From NCBI RefSeq assembly GCF_002285635.2, contig NZ_CP023049.2:62001-126000 (forward strand): DNA of 64,000 nucleotides, given 5' to 3'. Position numbers and translations under genes: made by a program. Source of the stretch: Chryseobacterium piperi. GTDB taxonomy: Bacteria; Bacteroidota; Bacteroidia; Flavobacteriales; Weeksellaceae. Every line of letters begins with the position of its first letter. Position 1 is the first letter of the stretch. This document shows positions 1 through 8,702 of the stretch, piece by piece. Under the pieces are notes generated by a model that worked only from the letters and a program-made list of their open reading frames with translations, was not told the DNA's origin and ran no database searches.

Positions 1-17
1 AATTTTATAAACCTCAA

Positions 18-1067
18 TTATTTGGCAGATGGGTTGACCATTACCGAAGAATTGGAAACACTTTTCATAGATTGAGACTGTTTTCCGTCAGAAATAGTTT
101 CTACCTGTGTTGTTTTCACTGTAATATTCTGGTTGGTAATCCATCCTGTATTTTCATCAAATTTTATAGTACCATTTTGTACCAGCTCACTGCTGATGCT
201 GTGAGTCATCGGACCTTGTGCCTGCTTGTCTGTTTTTTTAGGAATTCCACCTGTTACAGAGATTTCAGCTACACCATTTCCTACACTTTTCAGTTGGTAG
301 TTTGAAGTTACTTTAATTTTACCATTAGGATCTGCATTTTCAGTATTGGACCATTTGTCGCCAACTTTTACTCCCTTTTTAGGCATAATAGTCAGGTTTT
401 TGCTAAATTGATCTTTTAATACTTTCTCGTTAAAGCTTTCTTTAAGGCTGGCTACAACACTTGCCTTTTGGTTAGCATCTTTAACCAAAGTACCTACTGC
501 ATTGGAAACTTTAGTATAAACAGGATCGAAACCTGTAATAGAAATTACATTTCCTTTGGTATCCATTTTCATATTCAGCTTATTGCTGGTCAATGCTCTG
601 TTGATATTCCAGATCATTTTAAGATCATCCTCTTTAGGAATAGGTTGCTTGGTATCTACCACAATCGTTTTTCCATCAGCAGTCTGAGAATTTCTTTTAG
701 AGATCAGGTTAAGCGTAAGATCGTAAACATTATCCTTGACATCGTTTACGGTAAAGCTCATTTCATCTGTAGATTCGCTGGTTCCGTTTAAGGTTTTACC
801 TTGTGGGTCAGTCATCGTTTTTACATCTCTCTGATAAGTTGTCAAAGGATAAGTTTTTCCTTTTTCAAGTTTGAAAGTTTGAGTGTATACTCCTGCAGAA
901 TCACTGATTGCAGGATGCTCAACCACTTTCGCTACTGAATCAGCCGGAACTTCTACTGTTACTGTTTTTCCGGTTTTAGGGTCTACTTTTGTTATTTTTG
1001 TTGTTTCTTTTTTACAAGATACAACAGCTATAGATGATATTAGCATTAATGCTGCTATGTTTTTCAT
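18..1067 (-). CDS. DUF6263-like lipoprotein
   Basis: Predicted surface or periplasmic lipoprotein of 349 residues. The N-terminus is a short hydrophobic signal (MKNIAALMLISSIAVVSC) ending in a lipobox-type VVSC, so Cys18 would be lipidated. A Lys/Thr-rich linker follows, then a long beta-rich body with no catalytic motif that I can see. The overall form (lipobox, repeated ITGFDPVYTK / KVGDKWSN type phrases) resembles the DUF6263 family of Bacteroidetes, whose role is unknown. It is transcribed alone toward the window edge; the next gene on this strand lies about 500 bp upstream, beyond decayed sequence. The lipoprotein call is firm; the family name is from memory. Confidence 0.75.
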   Translation of the reverse strand: MKNIAALMLISSIAVVSCKKETTKITKVDPKTGKTVTVEVPADSVAKVVEHPAISDSAGVYTQTFKLEKGKTYPLTTYQRDVKTMTDPQGKTLNGTSESTDEMSFTVNDVKDNVYDLTLNLISKRNSQTADGKTIVVDTKQPIPKEDDLKMIWNINRALTSNKLNMKMDTKGNVISITGFDPVYTKVSNAVGTLVKDANQKASVVASLKESFNEKVLKDQFSKNLTIMPKKGVKVGDKWSNTENADPNGKIKVTSNYQLKSVGNGVAEISVTGGIPKKTDKQAQGPMTHSISSELVQNGTIKFDENTGWITNQNITVKTTQVETISDGKQSQSMKSVSNSSVMVNPSAK

Positions 1068-1078
1068 TCGATCTTTTT

Positions 1079-1330
1079 TTATTTTTTACTACTATTTTTA
1101 TATATACTTTCTGCAATATCCTGCAGTTTTCCTTGTGAAAGTCTATCCGATTCATTGGAAAGTAAAGCTACTCTCATATTTTTTGAAGGATACATCTGTT
1201 GGGCACTTGAAAAACCAAAGTTTCCTCCTGTATATCCGAAGGTCTTACTATCGTCTTTATAAGGATGAATTCTCCAAAATAAGCCGATGGGATCTCCGGT
1301 AGATTGAGCAAAGGCGTATGGGCAGCTATC
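1079..1330 (-). pseudogene. C-terminal remnant of a serine hydrolase (beta-lactamase family)
   Basis: An open reading segment on the minus strand ends in TAA at 1079-1081 and has no start; a TAG lies just upstream near 1330. The translation contains GDPIGLFWRIHPYKDD, then FGYTGGNFGFSS, then MRVALLSNESD. This pattern (a H/YTGG motif followed by a strand such as VALLSN) is typical of the C-terminal end of class C beta-lactamase/D-aminopeptidase-like serine hydrolases. The N-terminal two thirds with the SxxK motif is missing. I infer a decayed gene fragment. Confidence 0.6.
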
Positions 1331-1363
1331 CTATATTTATTATTTTTAAGGCGAAGCTGCGTA

Positions 1364-1492
1364 TTATTCCACTATATCTTCACTTGTAAAGTAAATATCA
1401 ATTGCCTGAGCCATTTCAAAGCATTATTTTTCCCTTTTCATCATAATCGGTCATAGTCTTGCAGAGTTCGTGCCAAGTATAGTGTGCTTCAT
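1364..1492 (-). pseudogene. Frameshifted remnant, possibly the tail of an amidohydrolase
   Basis: Minus-strand sequence reads MKHTILGTNSARL and then, after a frame change, DYDEKGK, and in a further frame MAQAIDIYFTSEDIVE before a stop at 1364. ILGxNxARLY is a common closing phrase of amidohydrolase-family enzymes, but the match is short and the frame is broken at least twice. No complete gene can be built here. Together with the neighbouring hydrolase remnant it marks a decayed segment between the lipoprotein gene and rlmB. Confidence 0.3.
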
Positions 1493-1560
1493 CTTAAACT
1501 TTATGCATTCATTTCAAATGATACAAAACGTAATGATAAAAGAAACTATCTTGTCGTGAA

Positions 1561-2310
1561 TTAAGGATTTGGAATTGCAGTTATCTTCTGCCTTACCGCC
1601 TCATATAAAATCGCTCCACATGCTACAGAAACATTTAGGGATTGAGTTTTACCCTCAATAGGTAGTTTTATTTTTTCATCTGAATGATGTAAAACTTCTT
1701 TTGATATACCCGTTTCTTCGTTCCCCATTACTATAGCACAAGGTCCTGTAAAATTAACATCATAAATCAGTTTCTGAGCTTTTTCAGTAGCTGCAAATAC
1801 AGCAATTCCACTTTGTTGAAGAAAATCTACGGTATGTGCTAAGTTGTTTTCCTTACAAATCTTAATATTATAAAGTGCTCCTGCCGAAGTTTTGATTGCA
1901 TCCGAATTGATCGGCGATGCTCCTTTTTCAGGAATAATAACAGCATCAATTCCTACACATTCTGCTGTTCTGCAGATAGCTCCAAAATTCCTTACATCGG
2001 TAAGCCTATCCAAAATCAATAAGAAAGGAGTTTTTCCTTCTTCAAATAATTGAGGAACGATATCTTCCACTTTATGAAATGGAACGTCCGAAATAAAAGC
2101 GACCACCCCCTGGTGGTTTTTTCTTGTAAAACGGTTCAGTTTTTCGATCGGAACGTAATTGGGACGGATTTTATTTTTTGCTAAAACTGCTTTCAGATCA
2201 GCATAAATAGGACCTTGAAGTGCATTTTGCAAAAAGATCTTGTCAATAGTTTTTCCCGCCTCAATAGCTTCAATTACGGGGCGCAGCCCGAAAATAAAGT
2301 CGTCTTTCAT
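1561..2310 (-). CDS. rlmB: 23S rRNA 2'-O-methyltransferase, TrmH/RlmB family
   Basis: SPOUT-class RNA 2'-O-ribose methyltransferase of 249 residues, the usual length for RlmB, which modifies G2251 in the 23S rRNA P-loop using S-adenosylmethionine. The N-terminal substrate-binding domain covers residues 1-80 (FGLRPVIEAIEAG near 7-19). The three TrmH motifs follow: DRLTDVRNFGAICRT at 101-115, IVMGNEETGIS at 193-203 and LPIEGKTQSLNVSVA at 216-230. These carry the catalytic Arg and the trefoil-knot SAM site. It stands alone on the minus strand, about 120 bp downstream of the DinB-like gene. TrmH-family members with other rRNA targets look similar, so the exact nucleotide is inferred. Confidence 0.85.
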   Translation of the reverse strand: MKDDFIFGLRPVIEAIEAGKTIDKIFLQNALQGPIYADLKAVLAKNKIRPNYVPIEKLNRFTRKNHQGVVAFISDVPFHKVEDIVPQLFEEGKTPFLLILDRLTDVRNFGAICRTAECVGIDAVIIPEKGASPINSDAIKTSAGALYNIKICKENNLAHTVDFLQQSGIAVFAATEKAQKLIYDVNFTGPCAIVMGNEETGISKEVLHHSDEKIKLPIEGKTQSLNVSVACGAILYEAVRQKITAIPNP

Positions 2311-2432
2311 TTAATTTGTTTAAAGTTTAATGTTTAAAGTGGTCCGAGATTTTGGATACGAGTTCAAAAAATTGAATTTGTCGTTAGGGATTATTGTTTA
2401 TTCCCTCTTCCTTATGTCCCTTCTTCCTTCAT

Positions 2433-2903
2433 TTAATATTTTTCTCCTAAAATTGCTCTTTTTTGCGAAAGCAAATAGCCATAGTGTAAGCTTTCGTGCA
2501 TGTTGTTAAAGATGATAGCATCCTGAATGCTTTTCAAATCCATACCGAAACTGGTAGTATATGGTGTGTAATCTGAGAAGAAATCACTGTCATAATCTTT
2601 CATTAAGATCTTTGAAGTTTCAGTCAATAGAAACTCTAAATCTTCCACTTCAGACTTCTGAACATTCAGATTAGGTAAGGTTCCTTTTTTATAGGTTTCA
2701 ATCCAGTATTTATCAATTCTGAAAGGATTTCCGCTTAGGTAATAATGCAAAAGTTGCTGTGTAGCAACCGTATGGGCAATATTCCAATACATATTATTGT
2801 TGAAGCCATCCGGAATAAGCAAAAGATCTTCATGGGAAGTATTTTGCAATATATCCAATAGGTTTCTTCTTACCTGTCTGTGAGCTTGAAAATGATAATT
2901 CAT
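2433..2903 (-). CDS. DinB-like four-helix protein
   Basis: Small, mostly helical protein of 156 residues resembling the DinB/YfiT-like superfamily. Members form four-helix bundles that often bind a metal through three histidines and include bacillithiol-related transferases and proteins of unknown role. Candidate metal ligands are His44 (WNIAHTVATQQ) and the late His pair in NNMHESLHYGYLLSQ. The gene is monocistronic by spacing, and a long AT-rich gap of about 200 bp separates it from the secreted protein upstream. Substrate unknown. Confidence 0.65.
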   Translation of the reverse strand: MNYHFQAHRQVRRNLLDILQNTSHEDLLLIPDGFNNNMYWNIAHTVATQQLLHYYLSGNPFRIDKYWIETYKKGTLPNLNVQKSEVEDLEFLLTETSKILMKDYDSDFFSDYTPYTTSFGMDLKSIQDAIIFNNMHESLHYGYLLSQKRAILGEKY

Positions 2904-3110
2904 TTTACAAAATTTTAATCACCAAAAATAGTTTAATAAACTGGAAATGACAATTTTTTGAAAGAGGGATTAAAGCAAAAATTTTTTAACCCTGGCCAAT
3001 ACGTTATTTATTTTCCTCTTTTTGTAAACTTTTTCTTTCTATAAAATAGACTCTAAAAAAGGTTTTGTTGTTTTTTTAAATAATAAGGTTTAAGTGTTTA
3101 TATGAGAAAA

Positions 3111-4448
3111 TTATTTTTTTATGATTTTATGTTTAAAGGCAGTACCATCCTTCATGACAATATTTAAAAAATAAATACCCGAACTGTAAGTGGAAAGATT
3201 GATGATGTTTTCTCCATAATTTTCAAATAATTTTCTTCCATCTATACTGAAAACAGCTATAGAGGAAACATCTGTCTTTGATTGGATATGAACAAGATCA
3301 GAAGTCGGATTGGGGTATATACTGACATCTATAGTCTTAATATCATTTACGTTCAAAACACTGCTGCTTTTTCCTTGCACATAGACCGATAAATAGACGT
3401 CCCCTTGCTGTTGATTAAATACAGCCGTTGGTATTGTATGTTTCAAGGTATGATTCCCGGCAGTTATACTAGGTAATGTGAAGCCTCTGATAGGTACGGA
3501 GTTGCCCGGGCACCAGTTTTTCCATGAAGTCCAGTCGGCAAAACTCTTTGGAGTAGAGCCGTAAATTCCGTTCCCTTGCGTATTGTATACCCTATAAGGT
3601 TCACAGGAAATACCGCCGGGTGTATAGGTGAGGACTTGTACATCATCTATGTAAGTGTAGTTTTGCCTTCTTATGTACTCTTCTCCACCGCTATTGGCAC
3701 CATGGGGAGTAGATATTACAAAAAATCGGGCATCCGTAATAGTATTGGGCAGGTTGAAATTTAAGATTCTGACTGTTTCTCCAGTGACATCCGTGCTGTT
3801 GTAGTTGTTAAGTCTGCTGTAGCTTAGTAAAGGAACCAGACTATTGTAATCTGAAGCAGTTGCTCCCGTATTGGTTGAGAAAAATGTCAGAGTTCCTGAA
3901 AAAACATCAATTCTTCCAGCACATCCTGTAATCTGCGTTTGTGCTGCATAAGGAACGCCAAAAACATCCAGCTCCATATACATATCATACGTAGTCCGTA
4001 ATCCGGTATCATGAAATACACTGTACAAATTACTTAAATCATATGTGTAAGGAACCTCCATAGGAGAACGGTTTTTGTTCATAAATGGAGTGATATATCT
4101 GCCTACTTCAATTCTTTTCACATTGGTGTCATTTGTTGTGTAAGTAGGTTGATTTTTAGGAACCATTGCTAAATAAACACTTCCCAGACGGTCATAATTA
4201 TCACATAAAGCACCGATGGTTACTCTCATGGCAATTTTTGCCTTAAAGGAATTGAGTTCAGTATCTGTAAGTTTTCTTGCATACCTTGTGTTTGATAGCC
4301 TGATCAGTCCGGGTGGGACAGGGGTGGATACCGTAGCTGCATAACCATCATAATACACGGCTTGTGAAATCACATTGACTTCAGAAGTCGTCTGTGATTT
4401 AAGAAGGCCGGCAAAAAGTAGGCTTAAAAAAAATAGTTTTTTATGCAT
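3111..4448 (-). CDS. Secreted PNGase F-like glycoamidase with T9SS type A sorting tail
   Basis: Secreted protein of 445 residues. The signal peptide is residues 1-18 (MHKKLFFLSLLFAGLLKS). The body resembles peptide-N4-(N-acetyl-beta-glucosaminyl)asparagine amidase F, known from the related Elizabethkingia, which removes whole N-glycans from glycoproteins. Shared landmarks are ALCDNYDRLGSVYL (compare CDEWDRYANVYV, which holds the catalytic Asp60), EVGRYITPF, a GGEEYIRR stretch where PNGase F has its Glu206, and NWCPGNSVPIRGF (compare GWCPGMAVPTR). The segment that carries Glu118 in PNGase F looks shortened here, so activity is not assured. Residues about 370-445 form a type A sorting domain (IYPNPTSDLVHIQS, then SSGIYFLNI, basic end KIIKK), which sends the protein through the type IX system whose PorU and PorV are encoded in this window. 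Confidence 0.75.
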   Translation of the reverse strand: MHKKLFFLSLLFAGLLKSQTTSEVNVISQAVYYDGYAATVSTPVPPGLIRLSNTRYARKLTDTELNSFKAKIAMRVTIGALCDNYDRLGSVYLAMVPKNQPTYTTNDTNVKRIEVGRYITPFMNKNRSPMEVPYTYDLSNLYSVFHDTGLRTTYDMYMELDVFGVPYAAQTQITGCAGRIDVFSGTLTFFSTNTGATASDYNSLVPLLSYSRLNNYNSTDVTGETVRILNFNLPNTITDARFFVISTPHGANSGGEEYIRRQNYTYIDDVQVLTYTPGGISCEPYRVYNTQGNGIYGSTPKSFADWTSWKNWCPGNSVPIRGFTLPSITAGNHTLKHTIPTAVFNQQQGDVYLSVYVQGKSSSVLNVNDIKTIDVSIYPNPTSDLVHIQSKTDVSSIAVFSIDGRKLFENYGENIINLSTYSSGIYFLNIVMKDGTAFKHKIIKK

Positions 4449-4566
4449 ATTATTTGGGTGTTTAATACAAATATATTAAGATGTATGATTAAATAATCAC
4501 ATTTGTTGGAAAAATTAAAACTTTAATGTTAAATTAGCAATATGTATCAGGTTAATTTTATTAAAT

Positions 4567-5862
4567 ATGAAGAAAATTTTACTTTTATCTTTATTATTGA
4601 CAGTATTGCTATTTAATGCTCAAATAAATATAAATATTGGAAGTACAGGTGTGGGAACTGTACCGATAAGTAGTTTTTTTTCCTATTCTTATGTTCATCA
4701 GATATATCCGAAGCAGGAAATAAATGCTAATGCAGCAGGGAATATCACAGGTCTTACATTTTATTTAGACTCATCAGCCAGTATCACCGATTCATCAAAT
4801 TGGACTGTGTATCTTGGACATACCTCAAAGACCGCTTTTACTTCCGGAACAGATTGGATTCCTGTCTCACAACTAACTCAGGTATTTGCTGGAAGTGTAG
4901 TCAATAATAATGGTAAAGTTCAAGTTTCTTTTACCGTACCATTTTCCTATAATAATACAGATAATCTGGTGGTTGCAGCAAAAGAGAATTCTCAGAGTAT
5001 TGATATTAATAATTTTGATGAAGCTTTTCATGTTTATCAGCATCTTCCTTATTCAACTCTTTATTATAAAGGAGATAAAATGATTGTTGATCCCGCATCT
5101 CCACCAGGTGGAATAAGGGCTGATTATAAATCAGCTATGACGATTTCAGGTTTAATACCGAGAGGAACTCCTGCCTGTCCTTTTATCATTTATCCATTAA
5201 ATAATAACCAATCAGTTCCTTTGTCTCCTAATGTCGGGTGGTTTCCTGTTTCCGGAGCAAATTCTTATAGGGTTTCAATAGGAACGAGTCCAGGAAGTAT
5301 AAATATTGTTAATCAACAGGTAGTAACCAATCCTAATTTTTCTCCATCAGTTCCTCTTAGCCCGGGTACAGATTATTATTTAAAAGTGACTAGTGTTTCT
5401 GCGGGTGCTGAATCTTCTGGTTGTACGGAAATTACTTTTAAAACAGTACCTCCCGTACCGGTAAATGATGCATGCTCTGGTGCTTTGTCAGTGACAGCTT
5501 TTCCTTATACCTATACACAGAATGATGCGATATCTGCTACTAATAATGCCGGCAATATCAATGTATGCGCTGATGCTATGAATGACGGAAGCTGGTTTAA
5601 ACTTGTAGGTGACGGAAGCCAATATATCATTAAAGTATCTATGCCTGCAGGCAGTGCTTTTGATCCACAGATAGGTGTTTATAGTGGAAATTGTAATAAC
5701 CTTGTATGTGTTAACACAGTAGACAATGGGGGAGTAGGTACTGCTGAAACAATGACTATAACCACTACGATGGGGAGTGAATATTTTGTAAATGTAGGAT
5801 CCTATGAAGAATCGACAGATGTGGCAGAAGATACATTTACGATTAGCATTACCAAGCTTTAA
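4567..5862 (+). CDS. Secreted protein with fibronectin type III-like and PPC-like domains
   Basis: Exported protein of 431 residues with a signal peptide at 1-18 (MKKILLLSLLLTVLLFNA). Residues about 25-190 form a beta-rich domain of unknown family. Residues about 205-295 read as a fibronectin type III-like module (NVGWFPVSGANSYRVSIGTS, LSPGTDYYLKVTSVS). The last 130 residues begin with NDACSGALSVTAFP and resemble the PPC-like modules common in Bacteroidetes cell-surface proteins. Unusually for this architecture there is no C-terminal T9SS sorting tail; the protein stops at FTISITKL. It diverges from the PNGase F-like gene, with starts about 120 bp apart. Function unknown; adhesion is a guess from the domains. 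Confidence 0.6.
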   Translation: MKKILLLSLLLTVLLFNAQININIGSTGVGTVPISSFFSYSYVHQIYPKQEINANAAGNITGLTFYLDSSASITDSSNWTVYLGHTSKTAFTSGTDWIPVSQLTQVFAGSVVNNNGKVQVSFTVPFSYNNTDNLVVAAKENSQSIDINNFDEAFHVYQHLPYSTLYYKGDKMIVDPASPPGGIRADYKSAMTISGLIPRGTPACPFIIYPLNNNQSVPLSPNVGWFPVSGANSYRVSIGTSPGSINIVNQQVVTNPNFSPSVPLSPGTDYYLKVTSVSAGAESSGCTEITFKTVPPVPVNDACSGALSVTAFPYTYTQNDAISATNNAGNINVCADAMNDGSWFKLVGDGSQYIIKVSMPAGSAFDPQIGVYSGNCNNLVCVNTVDNGGVGTAETMTITTTMGSEYFVNVGSYEESTDVAEDTFTISITKL

Positions 5863-6103
5863 ATAGATCAGCAACCTGTTTCAGTTAATCATGCTTTCGA
5901 AGATTAAGTGTGATGACGTTATTATGAACAGGATATTATTTCATGTATTAAATTGATTTTTCAGATCGAAAATACAGCTGGATTACTCTGAAAGTCTTTC
6001 TAGCCCACGGAATATTTAACAAACTTTAACTCAAAAATGGCATTAATTGTGTTGATTAATGCGAGTATTTATTAGAAATTTACCAATTATTTTAAATTAA
6101 GCT

Positions 6104-7108
6104 ATGTCAGATACATATCAAGCAGAAGATATTCGCCAGCTAACGGAGAAAGTAAAGGAAAAAAATTACTTGTTTTCTCTTCTGAGACAGGAAATCAACA
6201 AAGTTATTATTGGACAGGAATATATGATAGACCGCCTTTTGGTAGGTCTTTTGGGGAATGGTCATGTCCTTCTGGAAGGTGTTCCCGGATTAGCTAAAAC
6301 CTTGGCTATAAAAACTTTGGCTGAGGCTGTGCATGGTGATTTTTCGAGGATTCAGTTCACCCCGGATTTATTGCCTGCTGATGTAGTTGGGACAATGATC
6401 TATAGTATCAAGGATAATGATTTTTCCATAAAAAAAGGTCCTGTGTTTGCTAATTTTGTACTTGCGGATGAGATCAACCGTGCTCCTGCAAAAGTGCAGT
6501 CTGCTCTTTTAGAGGTGATGCAGGAAAAACAAGTGACGATCGGAGATGAGACTATGAAACTACCTAAGCCTTTTTTGGTATTGGCAACTCAAAACCCAAT
6601 CGACCAGGAAGGAACATATCTTTTACCAGAGGCTCAAAGTGACCGTTTCATGTTGAAATGTAAAATCAATTATCCCGAATTTGAGGATGAAAGAAAGGTG
6701 ATGAGGATGGTTTCTACAGCTCACCAGCCTACTGTTCAGCCGGTTATTTCTCTTCAGGATATTGTGGATGCAAAAGATTTGATCAACCAGATTTATCTGG
6801 ATGAGAAAATTGAAAAATACATTCTGGATATGGTTTTTGCAACCCGTTACCCTGAGAATTATGGGCTTTCCGAACTGAAAAACTATATTAGTTTCGGAGC
6901 TTCTCCAAGAGCATCCATCAATTTAGCCATTGCATCGAGATCGTATGCATTTCTAAAAGGAAGAGCATTTGTAATTCCTGAAGATGTAAAAGAGCTGGCT
7001 AAGGATGTTTTGAGACATAGAATTGGTTTAACTTTCGAAGCAGAAGCGGAAGAAGTTTCAACAGAAGAAATTATCAATAGAATTTTAGCTAAAATTCAGG
7101 CCCCTTAA
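6104..7108 (+). CDS. MoxR-family AAA+ ATPase of the Bat operon
   Basis: AAA+ ATPase of 334 residues, a normal MoxR length. Walker A is GVPGLAKT at 59-66, Walker B is VLADEINRA around 119-127, sensor 1 is LATQNPIDQEGTY and the C-terminal lid carries the ASPRA motif. MoxR proteins are thought to act as chaperone-like partners of von Willebrand A domain proteins. It opens the Bat (Bacteroides aerotolerance) gene run, which continues with a DUF58 protein and two VWA proteins, so it probably remodels those. About 240 bp of upstream sequence without another gene should hold the operon promoter. Confidence 0.88.
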   Translation: MSDTYQAEDIRQLTEKVKEKNYLFSLLRQEINKVIIGQEYMIDRLLVGLLGNGHVLLEGVPGLAKTLAIKTLAEAVHGDFSRIQFTPDLLPADVVGTMIYSIKDNDFSIKKGPVFANFVLADEINRAPAKVQSALLEVMQEKQVTIGDETMKLPKPFLVLATQNPIDQEGTYLLPEAQSDRFMLKCKINYPEFEDERKVMRMVSTAHQPTVQPVISLQDIVDAKDLINQIYLDEKIEKYILDMVFATRYPENYGLSELKNYISFGASPRASINLAIASRSYAFLKGRAFVIPEDVKELAKDVLRHRIGLTFEAEAEEVSTEEIINRILAKIQAP

Positions 7109-7117
7109 TATTATTGT

Positions 7118-7576
7118 ATGGATAAAGTGGTAATCAGAAGCGCTGTACAGGATGATTGCGCTCCCATGTTAGAGCTTATTAAAGAACTTGCTGAGTATGA
7201 AAAAGCGCTGCACGAAGTTACAGTGAGCCTGGATGAGTTTATTGATGCCGGATTTGGAAGCGAACCTGTCTGGGGAGCTTTTGTGGCTGAAGTAGATGAT
7301 GAGATTGTTGGCATATCTTTATACTATAATAGGTACTCTACCTGGAAAGGCAGAAGACTGTATCTTGAAGAGCTTGTTGTTACGGAAAGGATGAGAGGAA
7401 AGCAGATCGGGAAAAAATTATTTGACGCTACATTGGAATACGGGAAATCCAATAACTACAGTGGAATGATGTTTCAGGTATTGGACTGGAATGAGCCTGC
7501 CATTAATTTTTATAAAAAATACAGCCCTAAATTCGATAATGAATGGTTGAATGTATCTATTGAGTTTAAAGATTAA
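7118..7576 (+). CDS. GNAT-family N-acetyltransferase
   Basis: Acetyl-CoA dependent N-acetyltransferase of 152 residues. The GNAT core is visible: an N-terminal strand and helix (RSAVQDDCAPMLELIKELA), the central strand GRRLYLEELVVTERMRGKQIG whose RGKQIG-type loop binds the CoA pyrophosphate, and the late FQVLDWNEPAINFYKKY. The WNEPAINFYKK ending and overall length resemble spermidine/diamine acetyltransferases, but the acceptor cannot be told from sequence. It starts 9 bp after moxR and is followed by about 100 bp before the DUF58 gene, so it appears inserted into the Bat operon. Confidence 0.8.
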   Translation: MDKVVIRSAVQDDCAPMLELIKELAEYEKALHEVTVSLDEFIDAGFGSEPVWGAFVAEVDDEIVGISLYYNRYSTWKGRRLYLEELVVTERMRGKQIGKKLFDATLEYGKSNNYSGMMFQVLDWNEPAINFYKKYSPKFDNEWLNVSIEFKD

Positions 7577-7675
7577 AGTTGAAGAAGGAATATGAAGTAA
7601 GGAAGCTAGGAGAAGGAGGTTAGATGAAGAATTAATACACTATAGCTCTAAACTATCAACCATTAACGATATACT

Positions 7676-8539
7676 ATGCAGATAAAAGATATTGTAAAAA
7701 AAGTAAAACAGATTGAAATCCGCACCCGAAAAAAAACGGAGGCTACTTTAATGGGACAATATCACAGTGCTTTTAAAGGACAGGGAATGACTTTTTCAGA
7801 AGTTCGACCTTATCAATTTGGAGATGAAATCCGAAGGATCGATTGGAATAAAACAGCTCGTTTTCGAGAACCATTTGTAAAAGTAATGGAAGAGGAAAGA
7901 GAGTTGACCATGATGATTCTGGTTGATATTTCGGCCTCGATGGATTATGGAACCAAGTCTCAGCTGAAAAGAGAGTATGTAGCTGAAATTGCTGCAAGCC
8001 TAGGGTTTTCAGCAGCAGGTAATAATGATAAAGTTGGATTGATCCTGTTTGCAGATAAAGTATATAAAGTGATTCCGCCGCAGAAAGGCAGAAAACATAT
8101 TCTTTCCATCATCAGCAATATTTTAACGGCAGATTATGTTCCCGCTGTATCTAAAGTGGATAAGGCATTGGAATATATGATGGGAATTTTTAAAAGAAAA
8201 TCTTTGGTTTTTTTATTTTCCGATTTTGAGGATGAATACGATTCCAAAATGCTAAGGGTTGCTTCAAAAAAGCATCAGTTGCTGGGAATGAGAATTTATG
8301 ACGAAAAAGATAATGAAATTCCGAATGTTGGATATGCTCTTTTTTATGATTCAGAAACAGGAAAACAGGTTTGGGCTAATACATCCAGTGCAAGATGGAG
8401 GTATACCTTTGCTGAAGCTCAGAAACAAAAAGTAAGAGCACTCGAAGATGATTTTGCTAACAGTTCTGCCAGTTTTATGAACGTTGCTGCGGGCGAAGAT
8501 TATTCTAAACTATTATATAACTATTTCCAGAAGAAGTAA
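7676..8539 (+). CDS. DUF58 domain protein of the Bat operon
   Basis: Protein of 287 residues with the DUF58 signature FSEVRPYQFGDEIRRIDWN at 40-58, followed by a von Willebrand A-like fold with a MIDAS-type metal motif DISAS at 84-88. Such proteins sit directly downstream of moxR across bacteria and are presumed to work with the ATPase. No membrane segment or signal peptide is seen, so it should be cytoplasmic. The biochemical activity of the family is unknown. The preceding spacer of about 100 bp is purine-rich and carries no gene. Confidence 0.85.
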   Translation: MQIKDIVKKVKQIEIRTRKKTEATLMGQYHSAFKGQGMTFSEVRPYQFGDEIRRIDWNKTARFREPFVKVMEEERELTMMILVDISASMDYGTKSQLKREYVAEIAASLGFSAAGNNDKVGLILFADKVYKVIPPQKGRKHILSIISNILTADYVPAVSKVDKALEYMMGIFKRKSLVFLFSDFEDEYDSKMLRVASKKHQLLGMRIYDEKDNEIPNVGYALFYDSETGKQVWANTSSARWRYTFAEAQKQKVRALEDDFANSSASFMNVAAGEDYSKLLYNYFQKK

Positions 8540-8702
8540 TTGTATGAGAAGTAGAGTTAAAATGGCTGAATCGCAGATCTGTTAAAGCATTAAACTGCAA
8601 GAGAAATCTCAGGATAATTTTAATTACTGATTAAGCTGTCATGAACATTGAGTTTTAAATTTCCAGATCAGAATGATAAAGTTGCTTAATCATTAAAATG
8701 TA

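Noticed and set aside
7577..7675. Purine-rich spacer (also seen near 2390, 31120 and 32020) as a regulatory element
   Set aside because: These spacers share only a loose GAAG/GGAG composition and short CTATCAAC-like phrases; I could not define a consistent motif or structure.
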